NCBI GenBank assembly: GCA_964034945.1
Contig: OZ035963.1
Span: 46,201,332-46,265,331 of the forward strand
Direction of reading: 5' to 3'
DNA length: 64,000 bases
Source: Chrysopilus asiliformis
Lineage: Eukaryota > Arthropoda > Insecta > Diptera > Rhagionidae
Position numbers and translations under genes: made by a program. The notes beneath the pieces were generated by a model. The model did no database searches, had not been told where the DNA came from, and saw nothing but the letters and a program-made list of their open reading frames with translations. This document shows positions 10,974 through 22,444 of the stretch, in pieces (position 1 is the first letter of the stretch; each line of letters begins with the position of its first letter).

Positions 10974-10979
10974 AATAAA
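10974..10979 (+). terminator. polyadenylation signal of the DNAJB12/14-like gene
   Basis: A canonical AATAAA lies 157 bases after the stop codon, in an AT-rich 3' UTR. It is the first canonical signal downstream of the stop, so cleavage is expected at about 10990-11005. Confidence 0.75.
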
Positions 10980-11330
10980 GATTTTAAAATAGCAGCTACT
11001 AGTTGCCAACTACAAATAAATTTATTGTTTTATTGATTTACTGCTCGGTTTAAATCCTCCACATAGTCATCTTACAGTTTGTTTGATTTTTTTTTTAGTT
11101 TAACAAGCATTGAGACTAGGTTCTAGCAAGAAGGCGTTCACCTAAGGCGCTATTTTGCTGATGCGACCTTGAGGCGAAGTTCGCTGCATCAAAATCGGAC
11201 TTAACAAAGGACAAAATATTGAAATACGCTTCCCTGGCAAAATGTTTAGGTCCATATAAGGGTGTATTTGACTTTGGTATTCAAATATTTTCGCTTGCAA
11301 CGTACTTTTTTGAATGCACTTTTATACTCT
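10980..11330. other. spacer downstream of the J-protein gene
   Basis: AT-rich spacer between the polyadenylation region and the first S-family repeat. I see no gene and no clear repeat in it. Confidence 0.5.
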
Positions 11331-11900
11331 TTATCATATAGTAGTATATTAGATTAGATTTAGTAGATATACTGTTTGAAGACGTCGGACACAAAAAGGA
11401 ACCACACAAGGTCTGTCTGTCTGTCCATCTGTCTGTTCGTCTGTCTGTCCGTTTGTCTATCTGTCCGTGAACATCATAACATTCGAAAGGATTGAGCTAG
11501 AGATACAGTTGCGTTTCTAGTAAATAGCAAAGCTAAGTTCCTTCCATCCTCCCCCATACAAACAAGACCGTTTTTCACAATTTTCTCGAAAACAGTGTGT
11601 TGTATTGAAAAAATATATAGGTAAATTGTGTTAAGAATATGATTCTAGATAATTTATCTGTAGGTCAAAATCCAGTTGGACGACTTCCTCCGCCATACAA
11701 ATGGAATACTGTTTTTCTACTTTCTCGAACGAATAAATTTTGATGTATGGGAGACTTATGTAAAATGGTATTCTAAGCATTTTTCTTCCTTACAATTTTT
11801 TCGATACCGTTTCCGAGAAAATTCGAAAAACTTTTTGGTTTGTATGGGGGGTGGGGAAAGAAGTGTTCCAATTAAATTTCGATATTCCAGAAAGGTGTGT
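11331..11900 (-). repeat. S-family mini-me-like repeat, copy 1
   Basis: It starts with the tatactcttta end and continues with the tatattagat block and tcggacacaaaaa. A GTCT/GTCC/GTTC microsatellite follows at about 11412-11470, then attgagctaga and further AT-rich sequence with ttttctcgaaaac. It is inverted relative to the copies at 13.44-13.80 and 22.08-22.44 kb. An end with an internal GTCY tract matches the layout of dipteran mini-me elements. Confidence 0.6.
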
Positions 11901-12406
11901 AAAATACTATTCTAAACGCTTCTTATATGGTGATATATGGTGATTTGACTTACAGTTTTCGAGATACTGATCAAACAAAATTTGGGTTTTTGGGGAGGAG
12001 AAGGGGAGTCGTCCGATTATGACGATTTTTGGACTTGATCTTTGTTTTCAGATCTAACACGGACGGCTCAAATATGCGCAGGCTAGTTAAGTTAAAGTGC
12101 CGGTCATAAATTCCGTTATTGTTAATTTTGACGAAAATGCCAAAACAGGACACATACATACTAAATTTAAAGAAAATGGGCTAGTAAATAGAGACAGGAG
12201 AGTCGAAAATATAAGATGAGGGAGAGGGTTCTAATCCTTAGGGGGGTCAAAAATGTAAATCTCTTTGACAGTTATTTTCTCTCACTAAAATATATATTGG
12301 TGTGAAATTTCATAGAAATCGGCCATACTGTTTCCGAGAAATGGACGAAAAACTAAGTATTGCATATTTTCGTTGCGCCAGATACCCCGCAAGAAAAAAG
12401 CAGGTA

Positions 12407-12793
12407 TAAACATAACAAAAGCTATAATTGCCAATCTGGCAATCATTGGAGACCTGTATTTTGATATTCGTATCAAAATTCGAACAGTTGTACCAAAATT
12501 CCACTTTGAAGTCAAACTTTCCAATAAGATTTTTTAAAATTTATTCCAATCGGATTTTGATGTATGGGAGTTTTATGTAGAATCATATCCTAAATAACTT
12601 TTGTTCTTGCACTTTTTTGATAAGATGCACCGTTTTTGAGATATTCACAAAAACCGTTTTCGTTCGTATGGGGGGTACCCCCCCTAATGGTCCATTTTTG
12701 CCCATTAACGAACTTAGCCTCGCATTTTACGAAAAACGGATCTGTGCAAACTTTCAAGTCTCTAGCTCAATCCGTGCGCCCGCAATCCGCGCC

Positions 12794-12835
<42 letters not shown>

Positions 12836-13006
12836 GGACAGACGGACAGACGGACGGACAGACGGACGGACATGCAAAAATTAAATATTTTTATCATTCT
12901 AAACACACTGGTGTAATTCATTTTTTTGTGTGATGACGGGATCTTGGCGTTACAAACGGTAAGGCAAAGTTAATATACCCTTTGGTTTCACCATACGGGT
13001 ATAAAA
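12407..13006 (+). repeat. R-family mini-me-like repeat, full copy
   Basis: One end is aaacataacaaaagctataa, followed by the palindrome-like attgccaatctggcaat. Conserved blocks follow: tgatgtatgggagttttatg, ttgataagatgcaccgtttt, the 14-bp palindrome ggggggtacccccc (about 12670) and tctagctcaatccgtgc. A (CAGA)n/(CGGA)n tract lies at about 12793-12872. The other end is ggtttcaccatacgggtata. Short frames through it (12617-12916) are repeat translation, not genes. Confidence 0.75.
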
Positions 13007-13439
13007 AATACGTGTGCCTGATTTTTCGCCCCAGTGCAACATATCCGAGTTTCATCAAAATCGGAGACCAATACTTCGGGATCTTTCCTTGTTAGTATAG
13101 TACTATCTAACCAACGTATGATACACACGTATTCTTAAGGGACAGTATGTCAGGCGCTAAAGTCACGGCTGCTAACATAAATGTTGGTTGGCAAGTTAAA
13201 CTAAAATTAAATTAACACAGAAAAAATCGTCAAGTGCATCTTAAATTTTTCTCTGTACGCGTAAATGTCTTTATTCTTAAATATTTCTTGGTCTATTCTT
13301 AAAGCACAAGGGATTTCTGCGTGTGTATACTAGCATACTTGACTTTTTTTTAACATCAGAAAAGTTACAAATGCCAGGAGCCAATAGCCAAATACTCTAG
13401 AAGTCATGAAAAAAATCCATGTGTATGGGAGAGAGGGAG

Positions 13440-13795
13440 AAGGAGTGGTAAAATTATGTTCTAAACACATTTTATCTTCATAATTTTTTCGATACGCTGC
13501 ACCGTTTTCGAGAAAATTGTAAAAACTGTTTCGTTTGTTTGGGGCGGTAGGAATGGTCCGATTTTGCCCGTACCAGAAATTAACCTTGCTATTTACTAGA
13601 AACGCAACTGTTCAATCCTAGCTCAATCCGTTCGAAAATTATGATGTGCATGCAGACAGACGAACAGACAGGCAGACGGATGGACATCATACCAAACACC
13701 ATGGTGTAGTTCATTTTTGTGTCTGACGATTACTTCCATGCTCTTATATACAAATCCAATATACTACAATATGATTCTCATATAGAGTATAAAAA
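13440..13795 (+). repeat. S-family mini-me-like repeat, copy 2
   Basis: It contains gatacgctgcaccgttttcg, a short CAGACAGACGAACAGACAGG tract near 13655, caccatggtgtagttcattt, and the tatagagtataaaaa end at 13781-13795. It is oriented opposite to copy 1 at 11.3 kb, with the R copy between them. Confidence 0.6.
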
Positions 13796-13799
13796 TGCT

Positions 13800-14467
13800 T
13801 TTAATTTAAATCAGCCATATGAAAACGATGAGAAAACGTGACACAGAAATTCCTGGAACAGTTTTTATAATTCAGAGACGTGCTGAATGTTATGAAATCT
13901 AAAAATATAGCATGTTATTACATAATTTCTCCATAATAATTCAATAACCTCAAGATCAACATTGATGGGTGACATTTCCATTACGATTCCAAGAGGAAAT
14001 TGGTAAAAAAGTTACACCAGAAATTCAGTAGACGATGGCATCTTCTGATAACCCAGGATAAACATACGAAAACTTCATGATTCAGATGGTTCGCACGTGG
14101 TTGTCAATGAATGAAATATTCGACTTGTAGAATGGTACGCAAGGTGTTTACATTTCTTGATAACATTTGTCACATACTCCTTTGGCGTGGCTAAATATGT
14201 GTATAATTCATCATCCTTGTGTGACGTTAAGTAAACTAAAAGGCAAAAAATAGAAATCGATCCAAAAGTCTTGAAATTGAGCTGTGCTTGTTCGGAGGAA
14301 TCGGTCCCAGGAGACTTAAGAATGTATTGCTAAAAGTAAAAGTTGATGTCGTCACTTTGTCTAAGGTTTCAGCACCATGTACACTTAAAAAAAAAATAAT
14401 GAAATAACAAAAAAAAATTATTGAATCTTAATAATTTTGTGTTGCTAATTTCATATTTTTTTGTAGA
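13800..14467. other. intergenic, nothing recognised
   Basis: AT-rich DNA without a supported gene. A poly-A-rich stretch at 14388-14420 precedes the next MITE. Confidence 0.5.
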
Positions 14468-14469
14468 TA

Positions 14470-14731
14470 CACTCAGAAAAATGTTCAGGTTAACTTTTTG
14501 TCAGGTTAACTCTGACCTTACAGAGGCCAGCTAGCGGTCAGAGTTAACCTATCTAAGGTCAACTCGTGCAGCTCCCAATGCCCTACTTCACCTGCTGGTG
14601 GCTTAATTTCAGAATTTCTCCGACCACAGGTCAACTCAGTTTTACTTACCCACATGCAAGCGAACGCGCGCCTGCCCGAGGCCAATTACGCCGTATGTAG
14701 GTCGTCGAGTTAGCCTCCATTTTTCTGAGTG
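14470..14731. mobile_element. 262-bp MITE with CACTCAGAAAAAT termini, copy 1
   Basis: The terminal inverted repeats are CACTCAGAAAAAT / ATTTTTCTGAGTG, with TA on both sides as a 2-bp target duplication. The inside is unusually G+C-rich, with gaacgcgcgcctgcccgagg. A very similar copy lies at 47708-47979. No coding capacity is convincing. A TA-inserting Tc1/mariner-type source is likely. Confidence 0.85.
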
Positions 14732-15290
14732 TACAACAAAATTTCGTTGATAAAATAAAAATTTATCGCTTGGTTCAACAAAATTTCGCTTGTAATTTTG
14801 TTAAATCATTATACCAATTTATCAAATGTATAATTAGTTTTCAGGATAAAAATATTTGATTTTTAAAAAATTTACTAGTGGGAAATTTCCTTTTTTTTTA
14901 CTAATCTTACAACGAGAGTGTTAGCTGGTATTTAATAAATATTTTATTACATTAGCGTGTATTTTGTCGATATAACCACAAATTATTTTCAGTGTAGTAA
15001 TTGTGAAATACCCTTTATGGTATGGTTCTAAAACGTTGGAAACAGTTTTTCTATTGGAATTTCCAATGAAAAATTTTAAAGAAAAAGGGTTAAGAAAAAA
15101 GTGTGCTAAAAATGAAAAAATGGGGATTTGGCATAGAATTTGGCCTCAAAAATAAAAGCAAAATAAAACATTACAAATTTATTCTCGTACATGCATACCC
15201 CCATATTGCCGTGTCATTGGAGTTACGTATGTGTGCAAATTTTAAGTCAATGGGATGAGAGGGAGTGGGAAGTGGGAAGTGGGTCAAAAC

Positions 15291-15510
15291 CAGTGTTGCC
15301 GGAGACCTCAAGCCCAAAATCGCTGAAATGAGGAAAAAAAATCTCAAAAGTCTCCGAAATTAAAGACAAAAATCGCTAGTTTTGAGACTTTTTTTTAATG
15401 CATATTTAAAAAGTCCCCAAAAGACCACTAAAATCTCAAATCTCAACACGTGCTTTTTAAGGCATGAAAGTCGCTAGAAATGAGACAAGTCGCTGAAAAT
15501 GGCAACACTG
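15291..15510. mobile_element. 220-bp hAT-type MITE with perfect 8-bp target duplication
   Basis: The termini are CAGTGTTGCC / GGCAACACTG, and GTCAAAAC is duplicated exactly at 15283-15290 and 15511-15518. The interior holds several inverted copies of an aaatcgct / tctcaaa block. CAG-starting ends and an 8-bp duplication are hAT hallmarks. It is non-coding. Confidence 0.92.
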
Positions 15511-15519
15511 GTCAAAACA

Positions 15520-17156
15520 AACTAACAAGTGAAACTACGTATGGTCACCGTACTTTCAATAGAATCACTTTCAATAGAATTTTAATAATAAATATGATTT
15601 TTTAATCTCGATTTATTTAACAAATAAAAATACATTGAAGCAAAATGTCCAGAGATCGGAACTTCGAAACGTTCTTTCTTCGACCGAGTGCGTTTCAACA
15701 GTGAGCTGTCGCGTGCCATTATTCAACTTACGAGGGTGAATTGAAATGTTTCCGAAATGTACTTGCTCGTTTGAGTAATTCGAAAAAATTCTTAACAGTT
15801 GATATATTTTCCGAAAGTTTACAGTAAATAAATGGCCTCGATCGTCAGCACACGTCTTGCTGTTGCATCGAGATGTTGTTTTTATGCCTCAACTAAATGC
15901 TCTCTAAATTTATTTGTCTTCTCTGAAAATGTAGTTCTGTAGTAAATGTAGTTCTGAAAATGTAGTTGTGACGAGGCGTGTTAATGTGAGTACAGCGACA
16001 GCGGACCTCTGGTTATTAATATTATTGAAAAACCCATAGTAAAATTTCGTCAGAATGGGTTTGGTAGTTTTTGATAAAATTGATAATTTCTTGTGCGAGT
16101 CCGAGTTCAAGAGAATAACAACTTGAAGAAAGGCGTAGTTTCAAAGCTACGACAATACAATTAATAGGGTTTCTCAAACCCGCAGTTAGAAAGTGGTAAT
16201 GGGAACTTCCGGTAAAGCCGTGAAATTTCATGATTTTTAGTAAATAATTTCTCTAGCAACATACGTATTTGAAAAATCTTCCGAAATAAAAAAATCTGTA
16301 GTATGAACAGTTTTCAACAGGTTTCTATTATTAAAAACATTTAGTATCATTGGGCCTATCTAGATTTCAACAAAACTGGCCCTATATCACTGGGAAATGC
16401 GACCACAAAATTCTGGCCATCCTTTTTAAAAATGGTTTGGTTTTGGTTCGGCTCGACCAGATTTTTTTTAGCGGGGTTCGGTTTATGGTTTGGTTTTAGT
16501 TTCGGTTCAAAAAACCGGTTTGGATCTCTGGATCGTGGTGAAAACGGCGTTCTGAGAAAAATTAATTAATTAACTTATTTAGTGTTTACAGAAAAAAATC
16601 GACGTTTGAATTGATTTTTCAACCACACGGAAAAGAATGTATTAATATTGTCTTTTTACTAATTTTCCCATACCTAAAGCTCAGCGGTTAGCTGCACGGT
16701 CAAATTTATTTGCGCGGTAATCCTAATTCCTTGGAAAGTTAACTTAAAGATAATAAATTCTTGCATATAAAATTCAATTGTTACCTCGTTTGCACCTTTG
16801 AAAGGAATACGACAAGATTCTGTAAGGATGACCATCCCATTTCGCATTAACTTAATTTAAATCTAACGAGCATTTTTCCGAAAACGCGTTTTATCTCAAT
16901 CGATAAAGCATTAATATTCTTGAGTCGTTTAAAGAGTTATTATAAACGATAAAACAAGGAACAAAAATAAACAGTTTTAAATTCCAGAGGATTTCCCGGA
17001 ATCCCAGGAACAATGACTTTCATTTCCCAGAATCCCGGGATTTAAAAAAAGCCCGGGGAATGAGAAAATCTAGCTTTCAGAAGTTCTAGTAGGTAATGTC
17101 GCAGATACTCTATGTTTGAAGGCAATTCCACTTCTGACACAGAAAAGTACCGAGGT
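15520..17156. other. intergenic with degenerate simple repeats
   Basis: There is no supported gene. Degenerate ggtttggttttggttcgg-type repeats lie at about 16430-16520, and degenerate ttcccggaatcccggga repeats at about 16985-17055. Short frames on the minus strand at 15.9-16.2 kb have no recognisable domain and are not called. Confidence 0.5.
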
Positions 17157-17281
17157 AAAAAATGTCACTTGAATATAGAGACAGATACCCCAGATGAAAC
17201 TAATAAAAATTAACACTTCATTATACAATTTTTGTATAATAAAGTCCCAAGTATCTGTGTCTATATTAAAGTGACATTTTA
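17157..17281. mobile_element. 125-bp palindromic MITE
   Basis: The arms aaaatgtcacttgaatatag and its complement at the right end are near-perfect inverted copies of about 30 bp. The centre has attatacaatttttgtataat. It is non-coding and forms a near-complete hairpin. Confidence 0.75.
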
Positions 17282-17289
17282 TCGTCTAA

Positions 17290-18385
17290 TCCAAGTGCTA
17301 CGTAATTTTAAAGACTCATTAATTACAGAACAATAAAATTAGAAGCTGATTCTATTGTCAGATGTTTGGCCAATTTTCTCTGAATCAATAGTCTTTTAAC
17401 GATGAGATAACGATATCTAAAACAACTTCTGGAATATCATCACCGGAATGTTTATTTTTTTGCCATATAATGTCGGTAAAGTTGATGCTGAGCATATTAA
17501 ATTGGTAGTAATATTAAAACGTACATAATGAAAAAATAAAATATTTTATTATGTAACTAAACAAGTGCATATTTGGGAAATCATTCTTCAGATATTTTTT
17601 AATTGCATATAAGCGTAATGGATCATGACTTTGCATAATAAAACAATCGCTCACGGTTTCAATAAAAATTATCTTTTGCTAACAGGGTTTTAAATTCGCC
17701 TTTATAATAAACCGGAAAATTTGTGGTGGAAAATGTAAAAGTTTTCTTTAGCAGTCTAAAAGAAATGTCAAAAAAGTGAAAGTTGGTTGGCATTTTTCAC
17801 TCCACAATAATTGAACTGTCGTGGGGAAAATGAATCATAAGATAAAAAACAGAATTTTCTGTTTAACTGGAGATTAAAGATTCCTTTTTTTCATTTTTAA
17901 AATGAATAGATGAGAATTGTGTTTTTTTCATTGAAAAATTTAAATGATGGGAAGAAAAATATTTTTTGGAAATTAAACCAGAAATATGTAGGGCTTGTCC
18001 CAATTCACACGACAAGTTTTTTGATTCTTCAATCACGGCTATTCTCTTTTAAGCATTCACGAATCATTCACGGCCATTTACACGATGAATGTTTTGACGT
18101 GCGTCTTTTTGACGTTTATGAAAGTTTTTGTCGTAAATGAACATGAGCGAATACGAATGAGAGCAAAAGGGAATAGAGAAAACGGACTTGCAATAACTTT
18201 TGGTGAATCAAAAGTTGGTGATTGACCAACTTTTCGCCCTTCCTACATCTCGCCCTTCTTGCCATCGTTTGGCCGAGACGTGAATCAAAAAACTTATCGT
18301 GTGAATCCGGACCTTGCTACGAATAGTTTGGATTGAAACTTACCGGATCGAAACTTATTTTTTATCATAGCTGAATAGTTACGGC
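17290..18385. other. intergenic, nothing recognised
   Basis: AT-rich. A minor G+C-richer patch at about 18000-18320 contains an inverted pair (gacaagttttttgattc at about 18010, and gaatcaaaaaacttatcgtg at about 18281), probably a degenerate foldback element. There is no gene. Confidence 0.5.
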
Positions 18386-18387
18386 AT

Positions 18388-18690
18388 AGAATAAATAATC
18401 TAGAGAATAAACTCTTAGAACAAATTTTTGACAAATTTCCCCTTCGAAGGGGGGAAAAATGTCCCTATCATTCACTAGCTACGGCCTAAAAGTTAATTAC
18501 TTTTAGACTAGGGAGCACGAAGCAGAGAGAACATTTTCTAATCATTTTCGTCGTATCTATTCAATGAGATGGAGGAATCGAATGGATAATTTTTTCTGTG
18601 TTACATCGGATCCTCTTGCTTCATCTCACAGTGGAAAAATTTTCTCTAAAAATTTGTTCTAAGAGTTTATTCTCTAGATTATTTGTTCTC
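18388..18690. mobile_element. 303-bp MITE, copy 1
   Basis: The termini are long inverted repeats of about 42 bp (ataatctagagaataaactc, then ttagaacaaattttt, and the complement at the right end). A second copy in opposite orientation lies at 46569-46868 and shares the interior cttcgaagggg, ctagctacggc and cactgtgagatgaagcaaga blocks. It is non-coding. Confidence 0.85.
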
Positions 18691-18869
18691 TGGTTACGGT
18701 ATGGTTACAAATAAAAACAATGTCAAAAATGCTCTTTATTAAAAAAAATATAGCCCAATTTTCAAAATTTGTTACTAACATAGTTCCCCGCCTCCCTTAC
18801 TTAAAAATAAAACCGTCGTTGCCGAGATAAACTTTTTTGCATAAATTTTTTCGGACCAAAAAACTTTTT

Positions 18870-19030
18870 GATAACTTAAAAACTTTTGACAAAAAATTGT
18901 TTTTCCTTCCGTTTTGAATTTTGAAATTTCAACACCAAATTCGTGATCACCACGCCTGAAAATCCCCTAACGCTAATTTTTCCGAGGAAAAATGGTAAAA
19001 ATGATGTTTGCGTTATCCAAACAGGACCTC
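18870..19030. repeat. diverged copy of the gatcagcgaccc-core repeat
   Basis: It contains gaaatttcaacaccaaattc, gtgatcaccacgcctgaaaa and gtttgcgttatcc, matching the tandem units at 9.53-9.72 kb. It lies directly upstream of the Harbinger end at 19061. Confidence 0.55.
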
Positions 19031-19060
19031 CTGTTTCTACTTTTAAAAAACTGTTTCTAA

Positions 19061-19630
19061 AGCTAGCATCAGACGAGCACACAAAACCCTCACACGTGTG
19101 AGAAGTGACGTAATTTTGACGTCACAAAATTGTCACACCAGTTTACACCGTCTGATAACTTAAATTTTGACAGAATTTTTATTTACACACCGTGTGAAAA
19201 CCTGTGTTACGACAATTTTTTTGACGTGTGTGAAACGAATTTTGCCTCCGTCTGATAACCCTGTGTAAAACGTGGTATGTGTGAGGGCATTTTTCGGTTT
19301 GTGTGAAGACTGTGTGAAAATGTCCCAATGTGTGTATTGGCATGAATTCGTACCATTTCACACATACTGTGTTATAGCGAATATCTTAAAAACGGTGCAT
19401 CTTATCAAAAAAGTGCAACAATAAAAGTTGCTTAGGATATGATTCTACATAAAACTCCCATACATCAAAATCCGATTCGGAGAATTTTTAAGAAATCTTA
19501 TTGAAAAGTTTGACTTCAAGTGGAATTTTTATACAACTGTTCGCTGTTCAATTAAACTTCAAATAATGCCATATCACCAAACGGGTTTTCAATAATTGCC
19601 AGATTGGCAATTATAACTTTTGTTATGTTT
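19061..19630 (-). mobile_element. Harbinger-type end joined to an R-family fragment, one end missing
   Basis: From 19061 it matches the right end of the Harbinger element at 29542-30805, inverted: AGCTAGCATCAGACGAGC, then many cagacgg and cacacgt blocks. At about 19376 it passes into the R repeat (gaatatcttaaaaacggtgc) at exactly the same junction as at 30490. It then continues to the R end at 19630 (aacttttgttatgttt). No second Harbinger terminus follows. Confidence 0.75.
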
Positions 19631-19789
19631 CTATTTATTTCATATATTTACCCAAATTTAATATTTTACACAATGCAGTCAATACTGTATTTTTTTGTTG
19701 TTTACAGAACTAACAATTATTACTTTTTTCCGATGGCCACACTCTAGTTAGTTTTACATAAACCTCTCGTACCATTCGTTTTGAAAGGA

Positions 19790-20000
19790 CCAGTCCCAAC
19801 TAACATTGATTTACACATTTGGGTAACAGCGACGTCGCTGTTGAAAATTTGGTGCCTCCGGAGGAACAGTTGTGACTTAACAGCGACGTTTGAGTGATGT
19901 CGACGTGACGTATTTGGCGCAACACTTTTCCCAAGAATTTGCCCACGGAGGCACACGCTGTGAGGTAACAACGACGTCGCTGTTGAATATGGAATCTGTC
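19790..20000. repeat. repeat with the palindrome AACAGCGACGTCGCTGTT
   Basis: The perfect 18-bp palindrome is at 19825-19842, and a near copy is at about 19967-19984. A ggtgcctccgg block is mirrored by cggaggcac. A diverged relative, with aacagcgacg and ccgaggcaca, lies at about 21690-21870. Confidence 0.55.
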
Positions 20001-21100
20001 ATTCGTTTTTTGAGAGTGTGTGTTAACAGAAGGTATTTAATACTATAAATATGCGAATATTGTATTAGGTGTGATAGTTATAAGACATTAATAAATGTGT
20101 GCTTCCATCGAATGTGTAGTTCTATCGTTTATGTGTAGTTTCATCGAATATTTATATATAAATAATGGAAGACATATTTTATGAATGCCAATCTGAATGA
20201 AATTAAATAATGGCATTTTGATGATTTTTCAGATCAAAAACTCCAAATGAATGAAATTCTTTCGATGAAAGTGCTTGTGTTGCTTCCAAAAAAAATTACT
20301 CCTCATAATTTTGCAAAAAAGGGAATTTTTCATGAAAATCTGAAAAAATTGGCATAAAAACTTTAACAAAAAACGATTCAAACTATTTTATAAGAGAAGG
20401 TATTATTCCAAAAACTGATTTTTTCCTAATCAGGTTCATGAAATAGTACTGAAAAAGCCTTTAATTAGATTTACAAAACTCGCAAATCGTTTAACAAAAT
20501 CAGCGCCATATTTTAAAGTGAAATACTGTGGCAACTAAAATTACACATGTTTGGATACAATGCCGAATACGTAGTGGGTAGTAAATATTGCATAGATAAA
20601 AATTGTTGACCTTGTTATTTAGCCTAGAACACATTTCCCGGGCACCTCCGAAAAACAACTTAACCCATAACCAGGCAGCCGGCCACACATGTTGCCTTTT
20701 GAATTTTTTTTGCTCATAACTTCTATGATTCTTATAATATTTGTTAAAAAACCTTTTTTTTACATTTATTTCGAAAACTAACGATTTTTTGATGGTGTTT
20801 TACCAATAGATAAAGAAAATAAAAATTGTCTAAACTTTAACTTTTATTGTAGTTATTTTGGTAATTCAGACATTAAAAGGAATTTAGAATTTTTGTGGCC
20901 CTCGCTTTTAAGTTCCCCAGCAATTTTTACATGTTCAATTGGTGACTCTAAATGACAAATTCTCTAATTTACATCACAAATCAGATATTTCAGTGGTTTC
21001 CCCATTCGCCTCGAAAATTTTCAGATTTAGTTTTTACTTTGCCATTTTGTAAGTGACTGTGTGAACACGTAATATGAAATGGCCGACCAGGCTTCATTAT
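20000..21100. other. intergenic, nothing recognised
   Basis: AT-rich DNA. Short minus-strand frames near 20.5 and 21.0 kb show no family features. No gene is called. Confidence 0.5.
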
Positions 21101-21229
21101 TTCTGTGGCCAGAAGCAATAACAGCTTAAATCGACTTATTTTCAATATGAGTTGTATTTGAACCAACAAAAGGACTATTTTGGCCTCACATGAAAATTGG
21201 CTTAAGCGGTTATTGCTTCTGGCCACAAA
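21101..21229. mobile_element. 129-bp foldback MITE
   Basis: The inverted ends are tgtggccagaagcaataac and its complement gttattgcttctggccaca, both extended by ttaa. It is non-coding. Confidence 0.65.
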
Positions 21230-21679
21230 TCTATTTGCGCAAGTATTTGTGTCACACACACATTTTTCCGGGTGAATTGACAGTTCAATTTAAATCCCTT
21301 TGAAGTTAATATCTCTTGAAATGTATAAAGTAGTAGAAACGGTCGAGAATGGAGAAAAAACCTATACTGCAGTACCGTCCAATTGCGAACAAAACTCCTT
21401 TCTTTTTTGACTAAAACATATGACGAAAATGCAAATTGACAGAATTAGAAAAAAATTTTCCTCTACTTCGGAAAAAAATGGGTGAAAATGTAATGCAAGG
21501 TGAAATGTTTTGCACAAGATTTTATGGACGCGTTGCAGTTAGAGAAATATTATGGACGCTTTCTACTTCCCACACTTTTGCTATTCTCTCTAAACATTTC
21601 AAATTGTTTTTCCACGTTTTATAACAACAAGAAACTAAATGACATAAAATGAAAATTGACAGTTCTTTCTGACATTTGC

Positions 21680-21930
21680 CTGGCACAGTAACGTAACAGC
21701 GACGATTATGTGACAATAAAAAATTCCCGCCGAGGCACAACTGTGCCCGCATTTCCACTTTCCCGCGTGGGAATTTTTGTGGTAACAATTTAGTAATTAT
21801 TCCTTTAACTTTTCCCAAATGGGAAATGTGCCATCAGAGGCAAATGTTGGGAACAATTCCTGCACAACGACGTCGAGACAACGTTTTCGTTTTAAAAAAC
21901 CGAAGGTGGGCACATCAAGGCACCAAATGT
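21680..21930. repeat. diverged relative of the 19.8-kb palindrome repeat
   Basis: It contains gtaacagcgacgattatgtg, gaggcacaactgtgcccg, acgacgtcgagacaacg and a cccgcgtgggaa palindrome. It is non-coding. The interval from 21230 to 21680 shows nothing I can support. Confidence 0.45.
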
Positions 21931-22079
21931 TTGTTGGGGTGTTGTAGAGCCCTAGTCGAGGGGTAATTTTACTGGAAGCGTTAGAAGTGAAAAACAAATA
22001 CGACGCCATTTCATATTATTACCATAAACGTAAAATCTGTAACTCGTATTAATGGATAGCTAAGTTCTCAAACGGGCAA

Positions 22080-22444
22080 AATTCAACCATTCCTTCCCCT
22101 CTTCGCCATATAAACGAAACAGTTTTTTGCAGTTTTCTCGAAATTGTAAAAAACTCTTTTGTTTGTATTGTGGAGGGGGGGGGGGGGGGGGGGGGGGTGG
22201 AATGAGAACTTAGCCGTGCTATTTAGTACGGCGACTGTACATTTCAGGCTTTTAGCTGAATCCTTTCGAAAGCTATGGTGTTCACCGACAGACATACGGA
22301 TGGATATTCAGAAATCACAAGTTTTTTTCCATTTCGAACACCCTGGTGTAATTCATTTTTGTGTTCGGCAATTGGTTTGACGCGTTACAAATGGTATACT
22401 AAATCTATTGTACATCTATATGATGCTCTGTAGAGTATAAAAAG
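22080..22444 (+). repeat. S-family mini-me-like repeat, copy 3, with a 23-base G run
   Basis: The layout is as in copy 2: ttttctcgaaattg, then 23 consecutive G (22175-22197), a short accgacagacatacgg tract, cctggtgtaattcatttttg and the tagagtataaaaag end. The GTCY tract is short here. The G run stands where the R copies have ggggggtacccccc. Confidence 0.65.

Noticed and set aside
12617..12916. Frames with TDRQTDRQ-type repeats (also at 49265-49573 and 31909-32172)
   Set aside because: These are translations of the CAGA/GTCT microsatellite inside R-family and related repeats.
22175..22197. Poly-G run as a regulatory quadruplex
   Set aside because: It sits in a dispersed repeat at a variable position of the family, so a specific regulatory role has no support.
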